A model generated the notes under the pieces. That model worked only from the letters and a program-made list of their open reading frames with translations. It had not been told where the DNA came from and ran no database searches. From positions 1 through 40,661 of the forward strand of contig NZ_BPQG01000042.1 of NCBI RefSeq assembly GCF_022179125.1: 40,661 nucleotides of DNA, read 5' to 3'. This DNA is from Methylobacterium cerastii (GTDB taxonomy: Bacteria > Pseudomonadota > Alphaproteobacteria > Rhizobiales > Beijerinckiaceae). Shown in pieces: positions 7,952-15,371 of the stretch; position 1 is the first letter of the stretch; every line of letters starts with the position of its first letter. The position numbers and the translations under genes were made by a program.

Positions 7952-8225
7952 GATGCACTTCCACGTCCGCTGGCCCGACGGTCGGCGCGAGGCCTGCTAC
8001 TCGCCCTCCCTCGTCGTGAAGGACTTCCTCGTGCCGGGCGAGAGCTACGCCGTAGACGAGTTTGTCAAGAAGACCCGCACCGCCCTCAACATCGCGAGCG
8101 AGCGCGTACGCGAGAAGTACGGCTTCGCCTGCTCGTCCGCCCTGGACCAACTCGCCCGGATCGAGGCCGCCGCGAAGCTCCAACCTTCCGATGGTCGGGT
8201 CACCGTCGAGACCTTCGAGCCCTGA
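7944..8225 (+). CDS. MSMEG_0570-family nitrogen-starvation response protein (Nit1C)
   Basis: This small soluble protein of 93 residues belongs to the family annotated as a nitrogen-starvation response protein in the cluster. It begins MPEMHFHVRWPDG and carries a central helical stretch rich in charged residues (ALNIASERVREKYGFACSS). No catalytic motif is visible. The start at 7944 is preferred because AGGAG lies 8 nt upstream and it overlaps the glycosyltransferase end by 8 bp; a longer frame from 7902 would overlap much further. Its family name agrees with the sigma-54 promoter found upstream of the operon. Confidence 0.9.
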   Translation: MPEMHFHVRWPDGRREACYSPSLVVKDFLVPGESYAVDEFVKKTRTALNIASERVREKYGFACSSALDQLARIEAAAKLQPSDGRVTVETFEP

Positions 8226-8262
8226 ACCGCCACCCTTTCTGCGAACTCGCGGAGTGAGAGCC

Positions 8263-9531
8263 ATGACGTCCACCCCCCGTCACGTTCCCGTTGCCGTCGT
8301 CGGCGGCGGCCAGGCCGGCCTCTCGGTCAGCTACCACCTCAAGCAGCGCGGAATCGAGCACCTCGTCTTCGAGAAGAACACGGCGGCCCACACCTGGTCG
8401 ACGCAGCGCTGGGACACGTTCTGCCTCGTCACCCCGAACTGGCAGTGCGACCTGCCAGGCCATCCCTACGATGGGCCGGAGCCGGACGGATTCATGCGAA
8501 AGGACGAGATCGTCGCGTATCTCAAGGCCTTCGTCGCCAAGGTGAACCCGCCGATCCGCGAGGGCGTCTCAGTTACCCGTGTCGAGCGGCGGGAGGACGG
8601 GATCTTCTCGGTCCAGACCTCGGAGGGCGACTACACCGCCGACGAGATCGTGGTGGCTTCGGGCGGCTACCACACGCCGATCATCCCGCGCATGGCCGAG
8701 AAGCTGCCGGGCCCCGTCACGCAGATCCACTCGAACCAGTACCGCAACGCAGCCCAATTGCCCGAGGGCGAAGTCCTGGTCGTCGGCTCCGGACAGTCCG
8801 GCGCGCAGATCGCCGAGGATCTGCATCTGGCCGGTCGCAAGGTGCACCTCGCGGTCGGCGACGCACCCCGCTGCGCCCGGTTCTACCGCGGCCGCGACGT
8901 CGTCACCTGGCTTGCCGACATGGGCTACTACGAGATGACCGTCGACAACCATCCGCTGCGAGACGGCGTCCGCGACAACACCAACCACTACGTCACCGGC
9001 CGTGACGGCGGCCGCGACATCGACCTGCGCCGCTTCGCCACCGAGGGCATGAAGCTCTACGGTCTGATGGAGGACTACCGGGACGGCAGCCTGCGCTTCC
9101 GCGACGACCTCAAGCGCTCGCTCGATGGCGCCGACAGGACCTACAACGGCATCAACGCGGCTATCGACAAGTACATTGCCGAGAAGGGCATCGAGGCCCC
9201 GGAGCAGGAACACTACGCGCCGGTCTGGGAGCCGGGCGAGCCGGTCACAAGCCTCGCCCTCGACGGCTCCGGCATCACATCGGTTGTGTGGTGCATCGGC
9301 TTCTCGCCGGACTTCCGCTGGCTCGACGCCTCCGTGTTCAACGGTTCGGGCAGCCCGAAGCACAGGCGCGGCGTCACGAACGAGGAGGGGATCTACTTCA
9401 TCGGGCTGCCGTGGCTGAACACCTGGGGGTCCGGGCGTTTCGGCGCGGTCGGCCGCGATGCCGAACATGTCGTCCAGGCGATCCAGCAGCGCCTCGGCAC
9501 CGAGCGGTTCGCCCTGAAGTTCGCAGTGTGA
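8263..9531 (+). CDS. Flavin-dependent oxidoreductase, MSMEG_0569 family (Nit1C)
   Basis: This 422-residue protein resembles flavin-containing monooxygenases. A Rossmann FAD motif, VVGGGQAGLS, is at 12-21, and a second dinucleotide motif, VVGSGQSGAQ (173-182), should hold NADPH. The C-terminal part has the WCIGFSPDF strand typical of the group. It probably oxidises the cluster's nitrogen-containing substrate or intermediate; the target is unknown. The start at 8263 has GGAG 8 nt upstream. That leader, CGGAGTGAGA-N-CCATG, is almost identical to the one before the first cluster gene. It is the last gene of the operon. Confidence 0.93.
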   Translation: MTSTPRHVPVAVVGGGQAGLSVSYHLKQRGIEHLVFEKNTAAHTWSTQRWDTFCLVTPNWQCDLPGHPYDGPEPDGFMRKDEIVAYLKAFVAKVNPPIREGVSVTRVERREDGIFSVQTSEGDYTADEIVVASGGYHTPIIPRMAEKLPGPVTQIHSNQYRNAAQLPEGEVLVVGSGQSGAQIAEDLHLAGRKVHLAVGDAPRCARFYRGRDVVTWLADMGYYEMTVDNHPLRDGVRDNTNHYVTGRDGGRDIDLRRFATEGMKLYGLMEDYRDGSLRFRDDLKRSLDGADRTYNGINAAIDKYIAEKGIEAPEQEHYAPVWEPGEPVTSLALDGSGITSVVWCIGFSPDFRWLDASVFNGSGSPKHRRGVTNEEGIYFIGLPWLNTWGSGRFGAVGRDAEHVVQAIQQRLGTERFALKFAV

Positions 9532-9865
9532 GGCTGTACTATACGGTAACCTGGATGGCACTGGGGGGCATCTTCGGTGCAACCGCTCACGTCTCGTTCC
9601 CTCGAAGCCCAAGGGATCAATCGGACGATGTAGTGCCTGTGCCATCCATGCAACAAGACATCATTCCAAGCATCGGCAAAGCAAAATCTCGTAGACTCTA
9701 AATACTGATCACGTAAAATATAATCATTGTTGGATTTGCATACAAATTGAGTGCAGATCCAATCAATCAAAGTCAAGATCTAATGAGATTATCGATACGC
9801 CGCCAACGCCGATGCTTCTCGGCGGACGGGTGCGGCTGCCCGATGCAGATCCGAGAAGGGGATTG
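9532..9865. other. AT-rich intergenic region with promoter-type elements
   Basis: About 330 bp separate the Nit1C cluster from the outer-membrane channel gene. The part from 9690 to 9785 is strongly AT-rich against a GC-rich background and holds the long dyad at 9730-9762. No clear rho-independent terminator for the cluster is seen, and no coding frame is supported. Confidence 0.5.
9730..9762. promoter_or_regulatory. Long imperfect dyad, candidate operator
   Basis: TTGGATTTGCA (9730-9740) and TGCAGATCCAA (9752-9762) are 11-bp arms that match as an inverted repeat except at one position, with an 11-bp spacer. It sits about 100 bp upstream of the outer-membrane channel start in the AT-rich part of the gap. 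The size and symmetry suit a dimeric repressor or activator; which one is unknown. Confidence 0.45.
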
Positions 9866-10801
9866 ATGATGTTGAAGAAATTCGCGGCCGCGGCAGGGGC
9901 GTTCGCCGCAATCACCCTCAGCGCGACCGCTTCGTTCGCGCAGTCCACCACCATCCCGGGCGAGCAGGTTGGTCTCGCAGTCGGCGCCCCGCTCCCCGAG
10001 GGCATCTACGCCATCGATACCTTCATCTACCGCCGGAACGACACCCGGTTCTCGACCGATACCGCGATCAACGTGCCGGTCCTGGTCTGGTCGACAGGCT
10101 TCAAGTTGTTCGGCGCCAACGTCGAGCCATTGCTCGCACAGCCTACGGTGTTCGGCTTCCCCAATAATCCGGCTGGCGTGCCGAACCGAGACTTCTCGGT
10201 CAATGTAGGAACCCTTGTTGGATCGATCTTCGCATGGGACCTTGGAAATAACTTTGGCGTCAGCTACCTGGCGGCGGTTCACCTGAACGATCTCGATGGC
10301 GGTCGTGGCCTGACGCAATTTTCATCGAACACCTACCGCCAAGGCTTCGCGGCAAGCTACACGGGCGATGGCTGGAACCTCACGGCCAACCTGACCCATA
10401 ACTTCTACGACTCGCCCGGTCGGTTCGAGGGGCCGGTCGGTCGTGCCGTCGGTCCCCTATACCTTGCCGACGCCCTCCTGCTCGACCTCACGGCTACCAA
10501 GAAGTTCGGCAAGTTCGAAGTCGGCGCGGTCGCCTACGGGGTGACGGACCTGCCTCTCGGCGGTCGCGACTTCGCGCGGGCCACCGCGCAGGGCTACACC
10601 CGGGCCGGGCGCTTCGCGGTCGGCGGCCTGGTCGGCTATGATTTCGGGCCCTTCACGGCGCAATTGATGGTCGCCCGCGACGTCGCGGTCCGGACCCGCG
10701 GCACCGAATCCACCGACGGCTTCATCCGTCTTATTGCCCCGCTATACAGTGCGCCGAAGGCTGCCGAACCGATGCCCGTCAGTCTCGTCCGCAAGTATTG
10801 A
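9866..10801 (+). CDS. Outer-membrane transporter-like protein (SphA / phenol-degradation MetA family)
   Basis: This 311-residue protein has a signal peptide at about 1-26 (basic KK, hydrophobic Ala-rich core, cleavage near SFAQS). Alternating beta-strand segments follow throughout, and the chain ends in aromatic Tyr (VRKY), as outer-membrane barrels do. It matches the family of putative channels found next to aromatic-degradation genes. Its solute is unknown. It lies just after Nit1C on the same strand and might import a nitrile or related compound, but the 334-bp gap with its own dyad suggests separate control. The ATG at 9866 has AAGGGG 6 nt upstream; a second ATG follows at once. Confidence 0.78.
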   Translation: MMLKKFAAAAGAFAAITLSATASFAQSTTIPGEQVGLAVGAPLPEGIYAIDTFIYRRNDTRFSTDTAINVPVLVWSTGFKLFGANVEPLLAQPTVFGFPNNPAGVPNRDFSVNVGTLVGSIFAWDLGNNFGVSYLAAVHLNDLDGGRGLTQFSSNTYRQGFAASYTGDGWNLTANLTHNFYDSPGRFEGPVGRAVGPLYLADALLLDLTATKKFGKFEVGAVAYGVTDLPLGGRDFARATAQGYTRAGRFAVGGLVGYDFGPFTAQLMVARDVAVRTRGTESTDGFIRLIAPLYSAPKAAEPMPVSLVRKY

Positions 10802-10848
10802 TTCCGGCATTCGCGCCCCCAATCATTCCTACCTGAGGTAGGGGGGAC

Positions 10849-11100
10849 GTGACCGTAATCGAAGTGAAAATCCTTCCCAAGGACCCCGCTTCGATAGGGG
10901 CCGGGTGGCCCAGTCTCAACAGCTTCCGCCACCCGGTCCCGCCCTTCACACCGGAGAAGATCGATGAGCTTGCATATGCGGTTGGCGGGTGCCGGCCCGC
11001 CCCTCTACGGCGTATCCAGCTGCGCCTCGGGGATGCCCATCTCTGCCCCACCGGCCTTTCGGAAAACTGGCTCTGGAAGGAGTGGGGGCATCGCCATTGA
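10849..11100 (+). CDS. Possible small hypothetical protein
   Basis: This is an 83-codon frame from a GTG that follows a run of six G. Third positions are mostly G or C as in neighbouring genes, and the middle reads like protein (PPFTPEKIDELAYAVGG). However, the hairpin at 10897-10940 lies inside it, the spacing of the G-run to the GTG is short, and I recognise no family. It may be spurious. Confidence 0.25.
   Translation: MTVIEVKILPKDPASIGAGWPSLNSFRHPVPPFTPEKIDELAYAVGGCRPAPLRRIQLRLGDAHLCPTGLSENWLWKEWGHRH
10897..10940 (+). terminator. Strong hairpin downstream of the outer-membrane channel
   Basis: CCGGGTGGC (10901-10909) pairs with GCCACCCGG (10928-10936), and the stem extends by four more pairs (one G-U) to 10897/10940, with an 18-nt loop. 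It lies about 95 bp after the channel stop. There is no T-run, so it is terminator-like or part of a structured RNA. Confidence 0.35.
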
Positions 11101-11251
11101 AATTTGATCGCCCAGGCCCGAGGCAGCGCGGCTGCCGGGTTCGGTTCCCTGGACCGCCAGCCCATCTATAGCTTACAGTTGCAGTATTATCGGTCCCACC
11201 AGGCGGTCCTACGAGAATTATCCCTACCCACCCCATTTTTCGTTCACCCCT

Positions 11252-11460
11252 GAAGCGAAGTTGCCGTAAGGCCGACGAATGGCTGCTTAAGGGAAGCGCC
11301 GGCGGCGGTCCGGGCGGCTGGGTTGGGTCGGGACCCGTCCGTCCGCTCTACGACTGGGATGGGTGGATTTCCGCCGGTCCGCTTTCGGGCAGCAACGCAA
11401 GAAAGCGGACGCTATCGCCGCGCCCGCTTCCGACCCTTTGCAAAAGCCCGGAACGTCCGC
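11252..11460. repeat. Dispersed intergenic repeat, copy A
   Basis: Two modules are recognisable. The block GACGAATGGCTGCTT at 11274-11288 continues to GGGAAGCG and matches copy B in 23 of 25 bases. The 32-bp block at 11361-11392 starts GGGTGGATTT, ends TTCGGGCAG and matches copy C in 30 of 32 bases. A block at 11341-11370 resembles copy D. Short inverted bits such as GTCCGCTTTC and GAAAGCGGAC suggest palindromic ancestry. Confidence 0.65.
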
Positions 11461-11553
11461 TAGCCGGCACCTTGATGATGAGCCTTCGCGACCGGGTTGG
11501 GTAAAAGGCGGTCTGGCGGCTTGTTCGAATAGAGTGGCGATTAGGGACCGCGT

Positions 11554-12210
11554 TCACCGCTTGCCTAGGAGTGCGCGGACGCCATCCAATGCGTGAGCTT
11601 CGGTCGGGTTTCGAGGAGGTGCGGGAGGTGTAGCTACAAGCGTCCTCACTGACCTGCCGTGATCGTCTTTTCGATCCGGATCGGCTCCGCGACCGAGCAG
11701 GAACAGGACTAGGGACCAATCTCCGAAGGCGGCCGACATCGAGGCGGGCGTGCTGCCAAGTGACATGGGGTGATCGACGTGAGCCCCCTCCTTGAGGATG
11801 CGGTCCATCCACGCAGTATCCTGTCGAAGGATCGCGTTCGCGTAGGAGTTGGTGAACCCTTCTTCTCGGGTCAGCATCGGGCGAGCCTGTTCGTGGGCAT
11901 AGAAGGCACCTGCAAGGGTCGCGAGGATTGCCATGACCCCTACAAAAGCTCCCCAGATTGCAGTGTGGGTTACCGCAAGTAACGTAGAATTGGATTTGCG
12001 ACCAGCCCACGCTTTCAGAACCGCCAACACCGGTAGAAGAATGGGATAGCTGACGACTGCACAAAGGACCGCGAGCCAAAGAGCGATTTCTCCTGGGGTG
12101 GCCTGACCAGGAACATTCAGGAGCACCGGGAGGATCAGGAGGATGCAGAGCACCCACAGCGACCAAAGCACGACGGCTGCAAAGACTGCGATCAGGCGTC
12201 GCATCAACAT
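11554..12210 (-). CDS. Membrane protein with C-terminal ankyrin repeats
   Basis: This is a 218-residue protein. Three hydrophobic helices fill the N-terminal half (about 5-28, 40-65 and 80-105). The C-terminal half reads as two to three ankyrin-type repeats, for example LKEGAHVDHPMSLGSTPASMSAAFGDWSLVLFLLGRGADPD. The ankyrin part would act in protein binding; the partner is unknown. The frame opens with a TTG at 12231, but ATG at 12210 (or 12204) is more likely; the nearest GGAAGGA lies 12 nt upstream of 12210. It stands alone between the repeat copy and the AT-rich gap. Confidence 0.75.
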   Translation of the reverse strand: MLMRRLIAVFAAVVLWSLWVLCILLILPVLLNVPGQATPGEIALWLAVLCAVVSYPILLPVLAVLKAWAGRKSNSTLLAVTHTAIWGAFVGVMAILATLAGAFYAHEQARPMLTREEGFTNSYANAILRQDTAWMDRILKEGAHVDHPMSLGSTPASMSAAFGDWSLVLFLLGRGADPDRKDDHGRSVRTLVATPPAPPRNPTEAHALDGVRALLGKR

Positions 12211-12717
12211 GGTGTTAGCGCATCCTTCCAAACTTCCGCGTCGAGAAAGGTGCGGGATCAGCCGGAATTAAGTAGAAGGCGATCTTTCGTATCATATGCG
12301 GCAGACAAAAATTATCTGTGATTAGAATTATAATCGATTGTGTTTATACTGCAAGATAGTAAAATTATTGTGATATTTTCCGGCCTGCTTTAACGCGAAG
12401 TTGGGAGTTTTTTTGCACGTCCGCTTCTGTTCGTGTAAAGTATCAGAGCTGACATAGCGGCCGCACGTGCTCACCTCCTGTAACAGTCCGTCTCGTGGCT
12501 TCACCTTAACCCTGGAAATATCAAGGCCACAGTCGCTCGCGCGTCCAGCCTCCTTGGTTCTGTTGCCGATAGCGCAAACGCGTGTCCCTGCATGTTATCC
12601 GCCAGCCTTTCCTGGTCGTCAGGATGGACTGCGGCGGCGGCGAGCGCCTGGCTGATCTCACAATCTGCAAATCCGGGGTCTCCGGTTCTAAGCCGCCGCG
12701 TTCGAGGTCCCGTTCAA
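12211..12717. other. Intergenic region with AT-rich core
   Basis: This gap is about 500 bp. The part from 12270 to 12410 is far richer in A and T than the flanks (for example TAAAATTATTGTGATATTTT) and is a likely promoter region for the leftward ankyrin gene. The right part is GC-rich with no supported gene. No terminator for the Crp-type gene is evident. Confidence 0.4.
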
Positions 12718-13461
12718 TCAGTGCTGGCGCAAAGGCGCATCGTCGACGCCTCCCGGTGAGCGGTGAAGGTACTTCGGGTCGAACTGCGCGAATGCCTGCA
12801 GCGCCTCGACGTCCGGGAAGGAGTAGTACCTCCCCTCCCGTCTGACGAGGCCCGTTCCCCTGAGCTTCTGGAGCGTTCGGTTGACGTGCACGCTCGACAT
12901 CCCCGTCGCGTCACCCAGGTCCGATTGTCTGAGCGGAAGCTCGTAGCCGTCCCGACCCGCAAGTCCGACCGCCTGGAGTCGCCAAAGGAATTCGCAGAGG
13001 AGATGGGCGACCTGCCTCTCGGCCGTGTGACGGCCCATGTTCACGAGCCATTCGCGCTGGATCGCCTCGTCCACCAAGCTGGCCCAACGCAGGGCGCGGT
13101 TCAGGGTCGGGTGGTTGCCCGTGAGGTCGTCAAGGACCTGGCGTGGAATGGAGACCACCTCACAGGCGTCGATGGTGCCGATGCTGTGGTCCACGGCACC
13201 CAGGATCGCGACGTTGAGGTCGCAGATGTCCCCCGGGATGACATAGGCAACGATGGACCGGGTGCCCGCCGCGAGAACTTTGTAGCGGCACGCGAAGCCG
13301 CTCCTGATCATCTGCACGTGATCCGAAAGGTCTCCTTCCCAGGCCAGGTCCGTGCGGGGTCGAACCCGGCGCCCGCGGCAACTCGCAGACCTCAGCGCCG
13401 ACCTGTCGGACTCGGAAAGCGTAAACCTGCCCTCAAGCTTCTGGATGAGTGGACTGAGCAT
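12718..13461 (-). CDS. Crp/Fnr-family transcriptional regulator
   Basis: This 247-residue protein has an N-terminal cyclic-nucleotide-binding-type jelly roll (about 15-125, with the ...SGFACRYKVL...IPGDICDLN pattern), a long dimer helix and a C-terminal winged helix. The recognition helix lies in LRQSDLGDATGMSSVHVNRT. No N-terminal cluster of cysteines for an Fnr-type iron-sulfur centre is present, so the signal is unknown. The start at 13461 has GGAGG 5 nt upstream; an upstream in-frame start at 13494 lacks one. It is the last gene of a leftward set with the receiver protein and two small proteins, 160 bp behind the receiver stop. Confidence 0.92.
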   Translation of the reverse strand: MLSPLIQKLEGRFTLSESDRSALRSASCRGRRVRPRTDLAWEGDLSDHVQMIRSGFACRYKVLAAGTRSIVAYVIPGDICDLNVAILGAVDHSIGTIDACEVVSIPRQVLDDLTGNHPTLNRALRWASLVDEAIQREWLVNMGRHTAERQVAHLLCEFLWRLQAVGLAGRDGYELPLRQSDLGDATGMSSVHVNRTLQKLRGTGLVRREGRYYSFPDVEALQAFAQFDPKYLHRSPGGVDDAPLRQH

Positions 13462-13621
13462 GTGCCCTCCGTGGGCGTGCTCAATATCCAGCACGAGGGA
13501 TCAGTACCCGATATTCGACATCGGTGCGTGAATACCGGGCCAAGCTCGGTGGACCGTCTGGTCCGGGCCTTCCCAACCCGGCGGGCCTGCACCGTCGGCA
13601 CGTGGGCGGTACCCGTCGGCT

Positions 13622-14116
13622 TCAGGCGACGATCCCATCGGCGGAATAGGGGACCGTTCCAACACTGGTCATGAGGCTCACGAGCGGGTCGTGGGTCTGC
13701 GCGCAGGCCGATGCCCATTCCCTGACCGATGCCAGTCCGGACTCCACCTCGCGGACGATGTCCGAAAACATGTACGGTTTCCCGAGCAGGCGTGTGCCCG
13801 GCGGCAGGTCGTACCGATGGTGCCGTCCGATTGCCGAGGTCACGATGATGCCGATGGACGGCCAACCGTGGTGAACCAGGTGGGCGAGGGCGACTCCACC
13901 GCCGACGATGCTGCGTCCGGTGATCAGCATGCCTACCGGTGCCGGACCTTCGAGGACAGCCAGCGCTTCCGCGGCCGTGCAGACCTCCGTCGTCGCGTAG
14001 CCGGCATGCTTCAGGGTTTCGGCGATGGCCCACCGAACGATGCGGTCGGTTTCCGCGATGAGGATGGTGACAGGTCCGCTACAGGACCCCACCACCGCTT
14101 CCTCCGGTCCCGACAT
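13622..14116 (-). CDS. Receiver-domain protein lacking the phospho-acceptor Asp
   Basis: This stand-alone response-regulator receiver has no output domain. Counting from the ATG at 14116, the acidic pocket keeps E22/D24 (LIAETD), the Thr/Ser site is T93 and the conserved Lys is K113 (LLGKPY). Where the phosphorylated Asp should be, the sequence reads LITG (G67). It may therefore work without classical phosphorylation, for example by protein contact. An alternative GTG start at 14182 forms a GTGA overlap with the upstream gene's stop and adds 22 residues. It lies between the small proteins and the Crp/Fnr gene, probably in one transcript. Confidence 0.75.
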   Translation of the reverse strand: MSGPEEAVVGSCSGPVTILIAETDRIVRWAIAETLKHAGYATTEVCTAAEALAVLEGPAPVGMLITGRSIVGGGVALAHLVHHGWPSIGIIVTSAIGRHHRYDLPPGTRLLGKPYMFSDIVREVESGLASVREWASACAQTHDPLVSLMTSVGTVPYSADGIVA

Positions 14117-14178
14117 CGCGGTCGTCGCGATGAGACCCTCCGGTGAACATCGACAAGGCGATGCAATCGCCTTCGGCG

Positions 14179-14421
14179 TCACTCCCAATCCCCGCTGTCA
14201 AGGGTGCACGCGCCGTTGGTCGCCCCGGCGATGGCCGACATGGCGGCATCGAGGGAGGCGTGTCCCCGTTTCACGTTCTTGAGCAGGCCCCACGCTTCGG
14301 GCAAGATCCGGAAATCATCACCGGTTCCTGTCTCGCCAATGCTTCCGAGGTTCCGTCCAAGACGGTCCTTCAACGTCCAAGCCTTACCCGTTGGGCCCGT
14401 AGGTGTGAGAACGACATCCAT
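14179..14421 (-). CDS. Small hypothetical protein (80 aa)
   Basis: This short soluble protein begins MDVVLTPTGPTG and has a repeated basic/Gly pattern (KDRLGRNLGSIG), then a helix with LLKNVKRGHASLDAAMSAIAGAT. GAGG lies 8 nt upstream of the ATG. No domain is recognised. It is the second gene of the leftward set 14668-12718, and its TGA overlaps an alternative GTG start of the receiver gene. Confidence 0.6.
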   Translation of the reverse strand: MDVVLTPTGPTGKAWTLKDRLGRNLGSIGETGTGDDFRILPEAWGLLKNVKRGHASLDAAMSAIAGATNGACTLDSGDWE

Positions 14422-14467
14422 CAGGTTGATCCTCGATGACTCGGCAAGCCGCTACCGTATCAAGCCG

Positions 14468-14668
14468 TCAGGCAGCGATCCTCGCAGCGATGACGCTCGT
14501 CTCGTCGAGCGCAGCCCGGATGATCTCGGCCTGCACGAGTATCTTGTCGGCATCCAACTTGGCGGCAGGGTCCGTCGCCCACCACAGGCCGTTATCGATG
14601 CCGCGAAGCATTCCCGTCAGGCGTTGGTTTTGAAGCGTCAAGGCTTCGATGGCGTTTCGGCTGTTCAC
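14468..14668 (-). CDS. Small hypothetical helical protein (66 aa)
   Basis: The 66 residues are almost all predicted helix with heptad-like Leu/Ala spacing (ALTLQNQRLTGMLRGIDNGL, then DADKILVQAEIIRAALDETS). It starts with GTG at 14668, with AGGA 6 nt upstream. The function is unknown; a small adaptor or antisigma-like role is possible but not shown. It is the first gene of the leftward receiver/Crp set, facing the B12-BLUF genes across a 703-bp gap. Confidence 0.55.
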   Translation of the reverse strand: MNSRNAIEALTLQNQRLTGMLRGIDNGLWWATDPAAKLDADKILVQAEIIRAALDETSVIAARIAA

Positions 14669-15371
14669 GGCGTTTCCTGCTGAGTTCCAGCAAGTGATAC
14701 ACGTTAATTTCAGAATATGCGAGAAATATCGCCCGACGCATATTTTCTAGAAAATTTTAATGGGCACAGATATTAAGCTGTCGGTATTGCAATTACAAAA
14801 TATATTAAACTATATAGCAAATAACACAGCTGGCGCTCAATTTAAAGACGCACATCGTGCAGACTACGACCTTATCTCATAGATCGGAGTGGAACTCGAT
14901 CACAGTAAAACAAATATCAGGGTCGCCTCTCAAGCGGTCTTGTCGTCGTCAAGGAAGCCAAAAATCGATAACACATGTCGACCATATTTTTGTGAATTCT
15001 GTGTTTGGCCATCTTTCACAACGTGGGCATCGAGGCTCCACTCCGCACCCGCGGAATGATCCGGCAGGCACCTCAAACCAGGATTGAGTACGTGCCATCG
15101 GCGACCACGGGCAGCATGATTGGCTGACAGCCTGATCGTAGCTTGTCGCGCTAATTGGCCACGGCATGATGCAGCGATGGCCGATTGAGCCACCCGTCGG
15201 AATGTCTCCGCGAAGAGTCACAACGCCCAACGTCCTTGGCTTGCCGGGCGCGCGGTAGGAAGGTCGTCTTCTTTACAACGCGCACATTTGCAGCTCTTTT
15301 GCGCCTCGTACTCGCCGGACAACGGTCAGGAACAAACGGGGATCTGAACCCCCGACCATGGGGATGAGGTA
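14669..15371. other. Long divergent intergenic region, AT-rich on its left
   Basis: This 703-bp gap lies between the leftward receiver/Crp set and the rightward B12/BLUF set. It is AT-rich from 14700 to 14850 and contains a perfect 14-bp palindrome, ATTTTCTAGAAAAT (14742-14755). Near 15325-15356 the plus strand reads GGATCTGAACCCCCGACC, like the complement of a tRNA T-arm, but no full tRNA can be folded. No TGT-N12-ACA PpsR-type site was found. Confidence 0.5.

Larger units (their letters stand above)
10802..11553. other. Long intergenic region with hairpin and repeat copy
   Basis: This 752-bp stretch holds the hairpin at 10897-10940, a weak reading frame at 10849-11100 and the first copy of the dispersed repeat (11252-11460). 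A segment near 11125-11150 loosely resembles a tRNA T-arm but does not fold as a tRNA. Nothing else is supported. Confidence 0.4.

Noticed and set aside
11118-11152. T-arm-like stretch GCCGGGTTCGGTTCCCTGG ending near GCCA
   Set aside because: The stem has a mismatch and no matching 5' half of a tRNA or tmRNA lies in range.
14777-14800. PpsR/CrtJ-type TGT-N12-ACA site before the AerR-like gene
   Set aside because: The nearest candidate has a 13-bp spacer and a poor core, so it does not meet the known motif.
15317-15356. tRNA-like 3' half on the minus strand (GGTCGGGGGTTCAGATCCCC)
   Set aside because: The T-loop would have G instead of the conserved A58, no CCA-bearing acceptor stem follows, and no D-arm or anticodon arm can be found upstream. 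At best it is a remnant.
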